Shown here piece after piece: positions 37,400-46,503 of a stretch of 59,982 nt of DNA (position 1 is its first letter; each line of letters opens with the position of its first letter). Below the pieces are notes generated by a model that saw only the letters and a program-made list of their open reading frames with translations, was not told where the DNA came from and searched no databases. This DNA comes from Candidatus Brocadia carolinensis (GTDB lineage: Bacteria > Planctomycetota > Brocadiia > Brocadiales > Brocadiaceae), in the NCBI GenBank assembly GCA_002009475.1, contig AYTS01000192.1, positions 1-59,982 of the forward strand. The letters run 5' to 3'. The position numbers were made by a program, and so were the translations under genes.

Positions 37400-38704
37400 G
37401 AGTCCTCCTGCTCTTCTACACGGAGAAATTTTGTATGGCCTTTTATGGTGTCGAGTTGTTTAATCTCTGCAAGCGCCTTTTGCAGATTGCCTTCTTCCGC
37501 AAGGTGAGTCATCATTACCAAGGGAACAGTGCCATTTTCTCCGGCCTTATGCTGAATAACCGAGGCAATGCTAATCTGATACCTTCCCAGAATGCCGGAT
37601 ATTGTTGCGAGCACCCCAGGCTTGTCGACAACAGAGAACCGCAAATAATAACACGTTTTAAACTGCAGGACATCCGCTATGGGAAAACGTTCGGGACGCC
37701 CGGAAAAGGTTTTCATGGCGGCAAACGTGATGCCCGCCCTTCCCAGTGCAACATCCACAAGATCTGCAACCACTGCACTGGCAGTGGGCATCTGACCCGC
37801 CCCTTTACCATAGAGCATCGCTTCTCCCACAGCGCTCCCGGTTATGCAGATAGCGTTAAAGACACTATGAACTGATGACAGCGGATGTTCATGAGGAAGG
37901 AGGGTCGGATGAACACGAAGTTCAAGTTTGTTTTCTCTTTTTTTTTGCGATTGCCAGGAGTTTTAGGGTATATCCCAGTTCATGGGCATACCAGATATCA
38001 GACAAGTCTATCGCGCTAATACCCTCGTGATAGATGCTGTTATAATCAAAGTCTACCCCGAAACCAATCCGTGCCAAAATAGCAAGCTTGTGCGATGAGT
38101 CGATGCCTTCGACATCCATGGTAGGATCTTTTTCCGCATACCCCATCTTTTGTGCCTCAGCGAGGGCATCGCTGTATTTCACCTGCTCTTTGGTCATCTT
38201 GGTGAGAATGTAATTGGTTGTTCCATTTACAATACCAAAGATGGATTCAATCCTGTTGGCAATAAAACCGTCCCGCAAGGCTGCAATGATAGGTATCCCG
38301 CCTCCCACACTTGCCTCAAAGGAAATGCTCTTGCCGTGCTGTCGCGCCTTATGAAAGAGTTCTGAGCCATGGAGGGCCAAAAGCATTTTGTTTGCCGTCA
38401 CAACATCTTTGCCCTTTTCAAGGGCTGTGGTAATAAGTTCTTTCGCCGGATGTACTCCGCCGATTAGCTCCACAATAACCTGGATATCCGGATTATTCAG
38501 AAGGTCATTGGCATCCGTGGTAAAGAGAACATCTGGTGGTACCTTTAATTTGGTATTTACCTCAGGGTTACGATCAGCAATGCCTTTGAGCACCGGTACA
38601 CAGTCAAGTTTTTCCAGAAGGGGTGAATTCTTTTCCAGAAGAATTTTTGCTACTCCTGCCCCCACGGTTCCCATGCCTATGAGCCCAACATTGAATGTTT
38701 TCAT
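37396..38704 (-). CDS. hom: Homoserine dehydrogenase, frameshifted at an A9 tract
   Basis: Reduces aspartate semialdehyde to homoserine. The first frame (to about 37946) has VGLIGMGTVGAGVAKILLEK, VELIGGVHPAKELI, VVTANKMLLA, FEASVGGGIPII and GIVNGTTNYILTKM. The second frame adds GEAMLYGKGAGQMPTASAVV, then an ACT domain (RFSVVDKPGVLATISGILG) for allosteric control by threonine. The frames join at AAAAAAAAA (37938-37946, plus-strand T9). With eight A the protein reads AKKRENKLELRVHPTLLP and is whole, about 435 residues. It precedes the ApgM-like kinase gene in a threonine operon. Confidence 0.9.
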
Positions 38705-39020
38705 GAAGTATTGGTTCCTTTATACTTTCCATTCTCAGGAAATAGTGGCACACCATGCGTAGCATGTGAAATAGGGCACATATTTCCCTTGTATGCCTGA
38801 GTTTACCAGATAGCTGATTCAGGAGATTCCAGACATCTCTCTGTATCGTTAAAATATTACTATAACGAAAAAATTTGTTTGTTGTCAATAGCTTTTGTAA
38901 ACAATAAAGTGTGCCTTATATCCCTGGGGGGGGAATTTTCCTTGTAATGTCTGAATAGGTCTGTTACATTATTCCGCAAAAGGTATCTCCGGTGATTTTA
39001 AACAAGAATTTCAGGAGTAT

Positions 39021-39947
39021 ATGTCAAGCTTTCAGCAGAGAGATATTATTTCTATCAGACATTTCGACAAGGATGAAATATTATATATCCTTGATTTGGC
39101 GAAACGGATGGAACAAACAGACCATACCGAGATACTAAAAGGTAAGGTGCTCGCCTCTTTATTTTTTGAACCTTCAACACGAACCAGATTAAGCTTTGAA
39201 TCATCCATGAAGCGTTTGGGAGGCATGGTAATTGGCTTTGCAGAGTCAGGGGTCTCTTCGGCAGCCAAGGGTGAATCTTTGAGTGATTCTGTAAAGATTG
39301 TAGAAGGCTATTGCGACATTATCGTTTTACGACACTATCTCGAAGGTTCTGCCCAATTGGCGGCAGATGTAGTAAAAGTGCCGGTAATTAACGCCGGGGA
39401 CGGTGCGAATCAGCATCCAACACAGACCTTCTTGGATCTTTACACCATTCAGAAGACGAAAGGAACGCTCGAAGGACTAACGATTGGATTTTTAGGTGAC
39501 CTGAAATATGGCAGGACGGTACATTCACTTGCTTACGCCATGGCGCATTTTGGCGCAGAAATGTATTTTATTTCACCACCCAGCTTACGTCTTCCAGGCG
39601 ATTTTATGGAAGCGCTGAAAGACCGGAAGGTAAAATGCCACGAAAACGAATCGCTCATGGGAATAAGCAAACGACTGGACGTAATTTATTGTACCAGGAT
39701 ACAAAAGGAACGGTTTGCAGACCCGATCGAATTTGAAAAAGTTCGCGGTATCTATCGGTTGAGCAAGACCATGCTGGAAGATGTTGGCATTAAGGACAAT
39801 TTAAAGGTGTTGCACCCTTTGCCACGGGTAGACGAAATGGATGACAGCCTGGATGCTACTGATTTCGCGGTATATTTTCATCAGGCACGCAACGGTATTC
39901 CTGTGAGAAAGGCCATATTAGCCGCCGTTTTGGGGGTCATTACATGA
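39021..39947 (+). CDS. pyrB: Aspartate carbamoyltransferase, catalytic subunit
   Basis: Commits aspartate and carbamoyl phosphate to pyrimidine synthesis. The carbamoyl-phosphate loop FFEPSTRTRLSFESSMKRLG (residues about 49-68) and loop Ser/Lys SSAAKGESLSD are present, along with LRHYLEGSAQLAA, AGDGANQHPTQTFLDLYTI and LHPLPRVDEM. At 308 residues it is the class that pairs with PyrI, whose gene overlaps it by four bases (ATGA). Confidence 0.96.
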   Translation: MSSFQQRDIISIRHFDKDEILYILDLAKRMEQTDHTEILKGKVLASLFFEPSTRTRLSFESSMKRLGGMVIGFAESGVSSAAKGESLSDSVKIVEGYCDIIVLRHYLEGSAQLAADVVKVPVINAGDGANQHPTQTFLDLYTIQKTKGTLEGLTIGFLGDLKYGRTVHSLAYAMAHFGAEMYFISPPSLRLPGDFMEALKDRKVKCHENESLMGISKRLDVIYCTRIQKERFADPIEFEKVRGIYRLSKTMLEDVGIKDNLKVLHPLPRVDEMDDSLDATDFAVYFHQARNGIPVRKAILAAVLGVIT

Positions 39948-40393
39948 AACATCTGGATGTTGCTGCAATTAAAGACGGATCGGTAATTGACCATATAGGC
40001 AGTAAAAGCACCCTGAAGGTTGCTGATATCTTAAATATCCAGAATGAAGAGCAGGTAGTCCTCGTAGGCATGAATTTAACGAGTAAATTTCTCAAGAAAA
40101 AAGGTATTATAAAGATCGAAGGCAAAATTATTGACCAGAAAGAAGCAAACAAGATTGCCCTCATCGCCCCGAATGCGACGGTCAATATTATTAAGGATTA
40201 CGAAGTTGTTAAAAAATTCAAGACGGTAATTCCGGAGACGATCGAAGGCATGGTTAAGTGTTTTAATCCTAATTGTGTCAGCAATCATAATAATATTAAA
40301 ACAAAACAACATGTAATAAACAAAAATCCTATAAGATTACAATGCCATTACTGTGAACGTATTATGAGCGCAAATGATATCGTCTTGATTTGA
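39944..40393 (+). CDS. pyrI: Aspartate carbamoyltransferase, regulatory subunit
   Basis: Binds nucleotide effectors and holds catalytic trimers together. The N-terminal allosteric domain opens DVAAIKDGSVIDHIGSKSTLK. The zinc domain has CFNPNCVSNHNN and LQCHYCERIM, giving four Cys ligands. The 149-residue length is normal. A pyrBI arrangement is common in enterics and archaea but uncommon elsewhere. Confidence 0.95.
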   Translation: MKHLDVAAIKDGSVIDHIGSKSTLKVADILNIQNEEQVVLVGMNLTSKFLKKKGIIKIEGKIIDQKEANKIALIAPNATVNIIKDYEVVKKFKTVIPETIEGMVKCFNPNCVSNHNNIKTKQHVINKNPIRLQCHYCERIMSANDIVLI

Positions 40394-40432
40394 ATTTGGG
40401 GTAGCATCATTACAAAAAGGCGGGAGTTTTTG

Positions 40433-41341
40433 TTGCAAGTAATCACTTCAATACACGCGATACAAGAGAGCATCAAAACGCTGAAAGAGAAACGTTCGAC
40501 GATTGGTCTTGTCCCAACCATGGGCGCCTTGCATGAAGGACATCTGAGCCTCGTAAGGCAGGCAAAAAAAGATATTGACACGGTGGTGGTGAGTATCTTC
40601 GTAAATCCCCTGCAATTTGGGAAAAACGAGGACTTCGCGCGGTATCCACGGACGTTTGGCAATGACTGTAACCTCCTTTCGCAGGAAGGGGTAGACATCG
40701 TATTCAATCCAGGTGCAGCGGAGTTGTATCCGGATGGATTTTGCACATCAGTAATTCCGGAATCCCTGGAAGATAAGCTCTGCGGCAAATCGCGCCCGGG
40801 GCATTTCCGTGGTGTTGCTGTCGTTGTGCTGAAACTCTTCAATCTCATCCAACCGGATATTGCCTATTTCGGGCAAAAGGATTTCCAGCAAACCGTTGTT
40901 ATCAAAAGAATCGTTTCTGATCTAAATACTGGCGTTACGATAAAAGTGCTTCCAACGATCAGGAATCAGCATGGGTTGGCCTTGAGTTCCAGAAATGCGT
41001 ATCTTAGCGAAACAGAAAGGAATGAGGCTCTTTGCTTGTACACGGCGCTGACACGGGCAAAGACTCTGGCAAATACGGGCACAACCGACGCCGGAGAAAT
41101 TCTCCGGGAAATGGAAAAAATTATTTCCCAAAGTAAGTCAGCCACGGTTGATTATATTTCCGTCGTGCATCCTGAAACCCTTGAGGCGGTGACAAAGGCA
41201 CAAGGCGGTGATGTTGTTGCCCTGGCGGTCAGGATTGGCAAGACGCGGCTTATTGATAATATAATACTCCTCCTCCTGATCACTTTCTCTTGTCTAATCT
41301 TGCCGTGTAAGATTTCCTTTTTATGTACGCAGGTTTTTTAG
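40433..41341 (+). CDS. panC: Pantothenate synthetase
   Basis: Joins pantoate and beta-alanine using ATP. Motifs: GLVPTMGALHEGHLSLVRQA (nucleotide-binding), SIFVNPLQFGKNEDFARYPR, FRGVAVVVLKLFN, FGQKDFQQ and LALSSRNAYLS. The start is TTG (40433, or 40430) six bases after CGGGAG. The normal end is near RLIDNI; about 23 extra hydrophobic residues (LLLLITFSCLILPC...) follow, the last of them encoded by an inverted-repeat element that supplies the stop. It lies 40 bp after pyrI. Confidence 0.93.
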   Translation: MQVITSIHAIQESIKTLKEKRSTIGLVPTMGALHEGHLSLVRQAKKDIDTVVVSIFVNPLQFGKNEDFARYPRTFGNDCNLLSQEGVDIVFNPGAAELYPDGFCTSVIPESLEDKLCGKSRPGHFRGVAVVVLKLFNLIQPDIAYFGQKDFQQTVVIKRIVSDLNTGVTIKVLPTIRNQHGLALSSRNAYLSETERNEALCLYTALTRAKTLANTGTTDAGEILREMEKIISQSKSATVDYISVVHPETLEAVTKAQGGDVVALAVRIGKTRLIDNIILLLLITFSCLILPCKISFLCTQVF

Positions 41342-41443
41342 ATCTCAGGTAGCCGCAGACTTCAGTCTGCGCTCCGGCATGGCGTACTATGCTCTGCTTA
41401 CCAACAATTCCACGCAGGCTAAAAAACCTGCGACTACCTGATT
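41328..41443. repeat. Inverted-repeat element at the 3' end of panC
   Basis: GCAGGTTTTTTAG (41328-41341) faces CTAAAAAACCTGC (about 41409-41422), with an inner pair CAGGTAGCCGCAG / CTGCGACTACCTG and a palindrome GCAGACTTCAGTCTGC. It runs into panC coding sequence and gives its TAG stop. Confidence 0.65.
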
Positions 41444-41447
41444 CAAT

Positions 41448-41705
41448 GTACAGAAATTTCAATCACCCCCCATAATCCCCCCGTTTACGGGGAAAAACAG
41501 AGGGGAAAGTTGCCGAAGGCCAATTAAATGTGAAAGAATTTCAAACGAAAAATTTCCACCCCCCCCGCTGGCTCTTAACCATTCTGAAAAAACATTCTTC
41601 GTCAGTTTTGCTGAATAGTTACTCTTTTTGACTCATGGAGAGCGACCAGCCTGGTCGCCCTACCATGAAGGAAGCTTAAAGTCGCTGTCACGGGCGGCCT
41701 AATTC
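41448..41705. repeat. Families B (copy 7) and C (copy 5)
   Basis: GAAATTTCAATCACCCCCCA, TAATCCCCCCGTTTACGGGG (family B, to about 41520), then after about 110 bases GAGAGCGACCAGCCTGGTCGCC and CGCTGTCACGGGCGGCCTAA (family C). These fill the 440-base gap between panC and the App1-like gene; no gene is visible. Confidence 0.7.
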
Positions 41706-41784
41706 AATCGTATCGATTTAACATTCACCTTCTATGAGCATTTTGAGTATACTTCTAATGAACCACACATCGAATTGAAATTAC

Positions 41785-43212
41785 ATGAAAACCGCTAAAA
41801 TCTTCATCGGTGTACTGCTTCTTTTAATCTGGTATTTCACGAATGAAACGGGAAATGCCCAGCATATTGAATGCGGAGAGAAGTCTATAAGTCAAATGCC
41901 TGATTGCGGACAAGCTGATACAAGGCGTGTTGATGAATTTCTTCGCGAGTTTAAAAAATTTACATTTCATATTTTTTCCCCGGAGAAACGCACTCGCGAA
42001 CTTGACAATCGTATCCACAATGCCAGGCTAAACCTGGCCGAAAAAATTGAAGTCTTTAAAAGGCTTGCGCCACCTGTAGATAGGACCGGCCATAGGGATG
42101 AGCTGCGAATGGAACGCCTGCTCCTTTCGGTTACCCCGGAGGACCTGCCTCTGTTCAAGTTTATCCTGGAATATGACGGAGATTACAAGGATATGGTGGA
42201 GTATGTATTCAGCGATATAGACGATAAGGAGTGCCAGAACCGAATTATCAGGCACTTCCGAACCGTGAAGCAACCGGCCGGTATCAAAGTTCTCACCGAT
42301 ATTGATGACACAATGTACGCCAATCTCATTGATGACCGGTATCCAGGGAAGACCCTGTATCCGGGAGTCCTGGAATTCTACGATTCCCTGAAGCATGAAC
42401 CCTTTGCGCTGCAGATTATCCCGGTAACAATCTTGTCTGCACGGCCCAATCCTATTGCCGGCATATTGGAGGAAGTCCGTCTTAAACGCCTGGCGAAATT
42501 CAAGGATAGCACGGGCAGAGAATTGCGTCCCAGTGCATTGTCGGGAAACCTCGGCAGTTCGGTAATAGGTACCGCCGAGACCCTTTTGCGGGAGAAACTG
42601 GATTCTCTCCACGATAAGATTCCCCATGGCCAGGAAGACAAGATTGGTAGAGTGAAGTTTGAGAATTTTGAGAAATTCTCAAAGGTCTATCCTGAGTATC
42701 GCTACGTTTTTGTTGGTGATTCGGGGCAGGCAGACGCCCTGACAGCACAAATGATGATTACGCATGGGTCAGCGGAAAATGCATCGAGGGTTGTCACCAC
42801 CTTTATTCATGACATCAGGGAGTCTGATGTCGATACAAAGTCAGTGAGTCCGGCGTTTAAAAGACTCAGACCTGATGTTGTAGTCGGGAAGACGTCGGCC
42901 ACAGGCCGAGGGGTAATCGTCTTCAGAAACTACATCGATGCGGCTGTGTCCGCATATCTGCATTCGGAAACCCTTAAGGATTTGATTACCGCGGAGGAAC
43001 TGGCGAGAATTACCCTGTCTGCGCTCAACGAGTTTCTGTCGATTGATTTCCAGGGTAAAGATGCCGCCGGAAAGCGACTTCGGGAACAGCACCGGCAAGA
43101 CGCCGAGGAGTCCTATAAACTTCTGACGACAAGGTCTTCTGCTCTGCCAACGGGAACCCTCAAGGAACTCAAGGAAATCCGCAGCATACTGGATGAAAAA
43201 TTCCTGCAGTAG
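41785..43212 (+). CDS. Exported App1-like phosphatidate phosphatase (DUF2183)
   Basis: HAD-type phosphatase related to yeast App1. A signal segment (residues 4-25, ending GNA) is followed by a helical region. The catalytic domain starts at VLTDIDDTMYANLIDD (nucleophile Asp in DxDxT, about residue 171) with YPGVLEFYDSL, VTILSARPNPI and YRYVFVGDSGQADALTA (acidic metal motif). Bacterial members are thought to act on phospholipids or similar phosphates. Exported location and a lipid-type substrate fit a cell-envelope role. Confidence 0.82.
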   Translation: MKTAKIFIGVLLLLIWYFTNETGNAQHIECGEKSISQMPDCGQADTRRVDEFLREFKKFTFHIFSPEKRTRELDNRIHNARLNLAEKIEVFKRLAPPVDRTGHRDELRMERLLLSVTPEDLPLFKFILEYDGDYKDMVEYVFSDIDDKECQNRIIRHFRTVKQPAGIKVLTDIDDTMYANLIDDRYPGKTLYPGVLEFYDSLKHEPFALQIIPVTILSARPNPIAGILEEVRLKRLAKFKDSTGRELRPSALSGNLGSSVIGTAETLLREKLDSLHDKIPHGQEDKIGRVKFENFEKFSKVYPEYRYVFVGDSGQADALTAQMMITHGSAENASRVVTTFIHDIRESDVDTKSVSPAFKRLRPDVVVGKTSATGRGVIVFRNYIDAAVSAYLHSETLKDLITAEELARITLSALNEFLSIDFQGKDAAGKRLREQHRQDAEESYKLLTTRSSALPTGTLKELKEIRSILDEKFLQ

Positions 43213-43355
43213 AGTATTTTTGCGGATAGGAGTTTTCGCTTTTCCTGATTTCTTCACTTCTTGCCTGAAAACTGGCATTTCCCGGTAATTATTTCAAACG
43301 CACGGGCTCATTCTCACAGGAATATGAGCAGATACCGTAAATCCTCAAATAGTGT

Positions 43356-43384
43356 TTGACTTATCCATTATTTTTGATTAAATA
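43356..43384 (+). promoter_or_regulatory. Candidate sigma70-type promoter before the ABC transporter genes
   Basis: TTGACT (43356-43361) and TAAATA (43379-43384) are 17 bases apart, near-consensus spacing, about 70 bases upstream of the ATPase start. The region is AT-rich. Confidence 0.35.
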
Positions 43385-43451
43385 GGTTACCGATTATTCC
43401 ATATTTTAATAAATAAGCGTTATTTTATTAAGGTGGAAGATTACGAATTTT

Positions 43452-44297
43452 TTGGATAGTTACGCAATTAGGACAGAAGGACTTACGAAGGTTTATAAGG
43501 ATTTCTGGAGACGCAAAAGTACCTCTGCCCTAACAGATCTTAATTTAACGATCGAGAGGGGAGAAATATTTGGGTTACTCGGCCCTAACGGGTCGGGTAA
43601 AACAACCACGGTAAAATTATTACTTGGTCTTTTGTTCCCCACCAGCGGCAAATCATGGGTATTAGGCTATCCTTCGGGTAATATAACTGCGAAAAGGAAA
43701 TTAGGTTTTTTACCTGAGGAATCGTATCTATATAAATTCCTCAATGCAGAAGAAATTCTTGATTTTTACGCAAAGCTCTTTGATATTCAAAAAAAAGAAA
43801 GAAAACGTCGGATTGATGCATTAATCCATGAGGTGAGGTTGGATCACGTTCGCAAACGACCCTTAAGCCAATATTCGAAGGGCATGTTGCGAAGGATAGG
43901 ACTTGCTCAGGCCATCATAAATGATCCTGAATTGGTAATTTTGGATGAGCCGACCAGTGGTTTAGACCCTATTGGCAGTCGCGAGATGAAGGACCTTATT
44001 CTGGAATTTAAACGACAGAAGAAGACCGTTGTCCTCTGCTCGCACTTGTTAGCCGATGTACAAGACATTTGCGACCGGATTGCAATCTTCAACAAGGGGG
44101 TTTTGCAAGTGACGGGAACCGTAAAAGAGTTATTGTCTCAAAACGATGCCATCGAATTTGTGGTAAAAAATCTTTCCGAAAACGACATTCAGGCAGTAAA
44201 GGCCTTTGTTGAGAGTAGAAATGGAAATGTTTTATCCGTCGATCACCCGTCATCTACCCTGGAAGATTTATTTATAAGCATTATTCAGCGTCGCTGA
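43452..44297 (+). CDS. ABC transporter ATPase (CcmA/ABC-2 type)
   Basis: ATP-binding subunit for the following permease. Walker A GLLGPNGSGKTTTVKLLLG (about residue 43), Q-loop region KLGFLPEESYLY, signature YSKGMLRRIGLAQA, Walker B LVILDEPTSGLDP and switch LCSHLL. The start is TTG (43452), preceded by AAGGTGGAAGA. It ends 27 bp before the permease gene. Substrate unknown. Confidence 0.9.
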   Translation: MDSYAIRTEGLTKVYKDFWRRKSTSALTDLNLTIERGEIFGLLGPNGSGKTTTVKLLLGLLFPTSGKSWVLGYPSGNITAKRKLGFLPEESYLYKFLNAEEILDFYAKLFDIQKKERKRRIDALIHEVRLDHVRKRPLSQYSKGMLRRIGLAQAIINDPELVILDEPTSGLDPIGSREMKDLILEFKRQKKTVVLCSHLLADVQDICDRIAIFNKGVLQVTGTVKELLSQNDAIEFVVKNLSENDIQAVKAFVESRNGNVLSVDHPSSTLEDLFISIIQRR

Positions 44298-44323
44298 CAG
44301 ACAGTTCTTTTCCCTAGGCTCTG

Positions 44324-46192
44324 ATGATACAAACCATTGCAATCCATACCCTTCGCGAGTCACTTCGAAAGAAAACGCTCCACGTCCTGATTGGGCTTGG
44401 CATCCTCATTATGGCTGTTTTACCGGTGATACCAACGACGGATGAACCGGATGCAGGGGTTAAGATGATCCTGGTCGTGTTCTTTCAAGTGGTCGTGCTC
44501 TTATGCATCTCGGGAGTAATTCTCCTCTCCGCCACGTCCCTGCCGTATGAAATAGAAGACAAGACCATCTATGGCATTTTATCAAAACCTGTATCACGGC
44601 TAAAAATTATTGTGGGCAAAATCACGGGCTTTGCCCTGTTATCTGCCATCCTCCTGGTAATTTTGAGCCTGTTCAATCTCGTCTCTGTTTACTATCGTGC
44701 ATCACATTTACCGGAAGAATATCGTGGTATATTAAAGGCAAGGAAGGAGTTTGCCGCGTCGGACTTTTCTATTGAAGGCAAATTACACCACACGCGCGAG
44801 GGAATTGCATGGATTGCCGGGGGCCGGTCAGGAGTTGCACGATGGAGCTTTTCTGATATACAGAAGACTCATGAAAACACTTCAGGGTTTGAAACAGATT
44901 GCAATCTAAAGCTTGAGAGTGGCCGGGGGCTTAGTGACACGATCCCGTTAATGATACGAATGGAGAACGATAGGGTAAATCGTGGAAAATCTGAAGTCGT
45001 TACAGCAAAGGTCGACAAGCCATTTATTCTTAAAATTGATCCTGAAATGGTTCTGAAAAACAGCACCCTGAATATTACAGTTTTCCCTATTCTGGCAACG
45101 GACTATATGGGTGTCACGCACAGGGATATTAAGGTATTTTCGGTACAAAAAAGTTTTCTGTCGAATTATGCAAAAGCCGTCTTCATTACCTTTTTAAAAT
45201 TTCTGCTGATATTAATCGTTGCCGTCATGGGATCCACTTATCTATCGGCGCCGGTGAGTATTGTATCTGCGTTTGTTGTGTTCTTATGCGGGCATATCCT
45301 GGAATTTATCAAAGATTTCTCCTTGCTCATTCAACACCATGATATGCATGAACATGCCGTACCAGCTGTGCTCAAAACCCCTAATATTCTTCTGGTTTAT
45401 ATGGATTATCTTGTCAAAAAGCCTTTGGAATGGATCTGTTTTGTTTTGCCGGATTTTAGAAGGTTTGACAGTTTGAAATTTCTCTTAAACGGTATAGACA
45501 TCCCTTTGGAAACCGTTGGGGTTTCTTTCGGGTATACCATCGTATATGCCGTTATTTGCCTTTTTATATCCTGCAGCGTATTAAAAAAAAAGAGAGTTTT
45601 TCTAAAATCTTGGGACGCCGAACGAGAAACCTTTTTTTTATTGCTCTTGCTGTGCAGTATTCTCCTGGTAAATGTGTGGATCGCTTCTTTTCGTAATACA
45701 TCAGAAACCAGCACATTTCGTTATGACCCCACGGAAAGCATTCCCTTGCTTCTCCTAGGAGGTTTTCGGGGAATTGCCGTGGATTTTCTCTGGGCAAGGG
45801 CCATTGCCCGGCATGAAGAAAAAAAATACTATGAACTCTTAACGGTAAACAATCTTATCGCTAAATTACAGCCAAACTTCCCTGCGGTTTGGATTTTTCA
45901 GGCATGGAATATGGCATATAATATCGCGAATGAGTGGGATGCGCCGCAAAACAAGTGGAAATGGATATACACGGGGTTAAACTTTGCAAAGAAAGGGGCC
46001 GTAAAAAATCCCGAGAATGGCGACCTTTTCTTTGAGCTGGGGTACATGTATTTTCACTTGTTCGATCAGCGCGTTTTTAAATACGCGCCGTATTACCGGG
46101 AGCAGTTAAAAAAAAGATGCGGGAGAAGACAATTACGAGGAGTCGCTTTATTGGCTAAGGCTGTCTCTTTTGCATACCCCGAAATTACGTAA
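44324..46192 (+). CDS. ABC-2 permease read through into a membrane-anchored TPR-like protein
   Basis: Residues 1-425 form a permease: an N-terminal helix after IAIHTLRESLRKKTLH, a loop DKTIYGILSKPVSRLKIIVGK typical of ABC-2 permeases, a large external domain (about 130-285) and further helices. From residue 430 a new protein seems to begin: hydrophobic TFFLLLLLCSILLVNVWI, then RYDPTESIPLLLLGGFRGIAVDFLWARA and LQPNFPAVWIFQAWNMAYN, as in TPR-type membrane proteins. The join is A9 (45582-45590). With eight A the permease would end LKKREFF at a stop, a usual C-terminus, so the fusion may be an indel artefact. The tail after EQLKK is out of frame (see next). Confidence 0.72.
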   Translation: MIQTIAIHTLRESLRKKTLHVLIGLGILIMAVLPVIPTTDEPDAGVKMILVVFFQVVVLLCISGVILLSATSLPYEIEDKTIYGILSKPVSRLKIIVGKITGFALLSAILLVILSLFNLVSVYYRASHLPEEYRGILKARKEFAASDFSIEGKLHHTREGIAWIAGGRSGVARWSFSDIQKTHENTSGFETDCNLKLESGRGLSDTIPLMIRMENDRVNRGKSEVVTAKVDKPFILKIDPEMVLKNSTLNITVFPILATDYMGVTHRDIKVFSVQKSFLSNYAKAVFITFLKFLLILIVAVMGSTYLSAPVSIVSAFVVFLCGHILEFIKDFSLLIQHHDMHEHAVPAVLKTPNILLVYMDYLVKKPLEWICFVLPDFRRFDSLKFLLNGIDIPLETVGVSFGYTIVYAVICLFISCSVLKKKRVFLKSWDAERETFFLLLLLCSILLVNVWIASFRNTSETSTFRYDPTESIPLLLLGGFRGIAVDFLWARAIARHEEKKYYELLTVNNLIAKLQPNFPAVWIFQAWNMAYNIANEWDAPQNKWKWIYTGLNFAKKGAVKNPENGDLFFELGYMYFHLFDQRVFKYAPYYREQLKKRCGRRQLRGVALLAKAVSFAYPEIT

Positions 46193-46427
46193 TACGCTGG
46201 CCATAGAAAGAACGATTTGTCATGCCCTGTGGCATGCGGCGTTATGTGCTGAAAGGGAGGGAAACATTGACCGGGCGCTTCAATATACCGAGTCAGCCAT
46301 GCAGGAGTGGGAAAGGTACCGTGCCAGCCATCCGGAGGATGCTTCGACCAAGGTAAATGAATTGATTCACACGATGGAAAAGAAAAGGGATTTTCTCCAA
46401 AGCGTACCAAAAAAAGACACGTGGTAG
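46114..46427 (+). CDS. C-terminal continuation of the TPR-like protein, separate frame
   Basis: After an A8 tract (46107-46114) the correct frame reads DAGEDNYEESLYWLRLSLLH, then TPKLRNTLAIERTICHALWH, AALCAEREGNIDRALQYTE (TPR-like) and ends PKKDTW. One A fewer joins it to the preceding gene. It is a fragment only because of the tract; no independent start is apparent. Confidence 0.65.
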
Positions 46428-46503
46428 AAACATGATGGAATCTTTGTAACTTAATAAAATGAATATTGCCAAGAGAAAACAGAAAGGAGAATGACGTAAG
46501 TTG

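Noticed and set aside
41270..41341. Membrane anchor on panC
   Set aside because: The hydrophobic tail lies beyond the family end and is partly repeat-encoded, so it is probably not functional.
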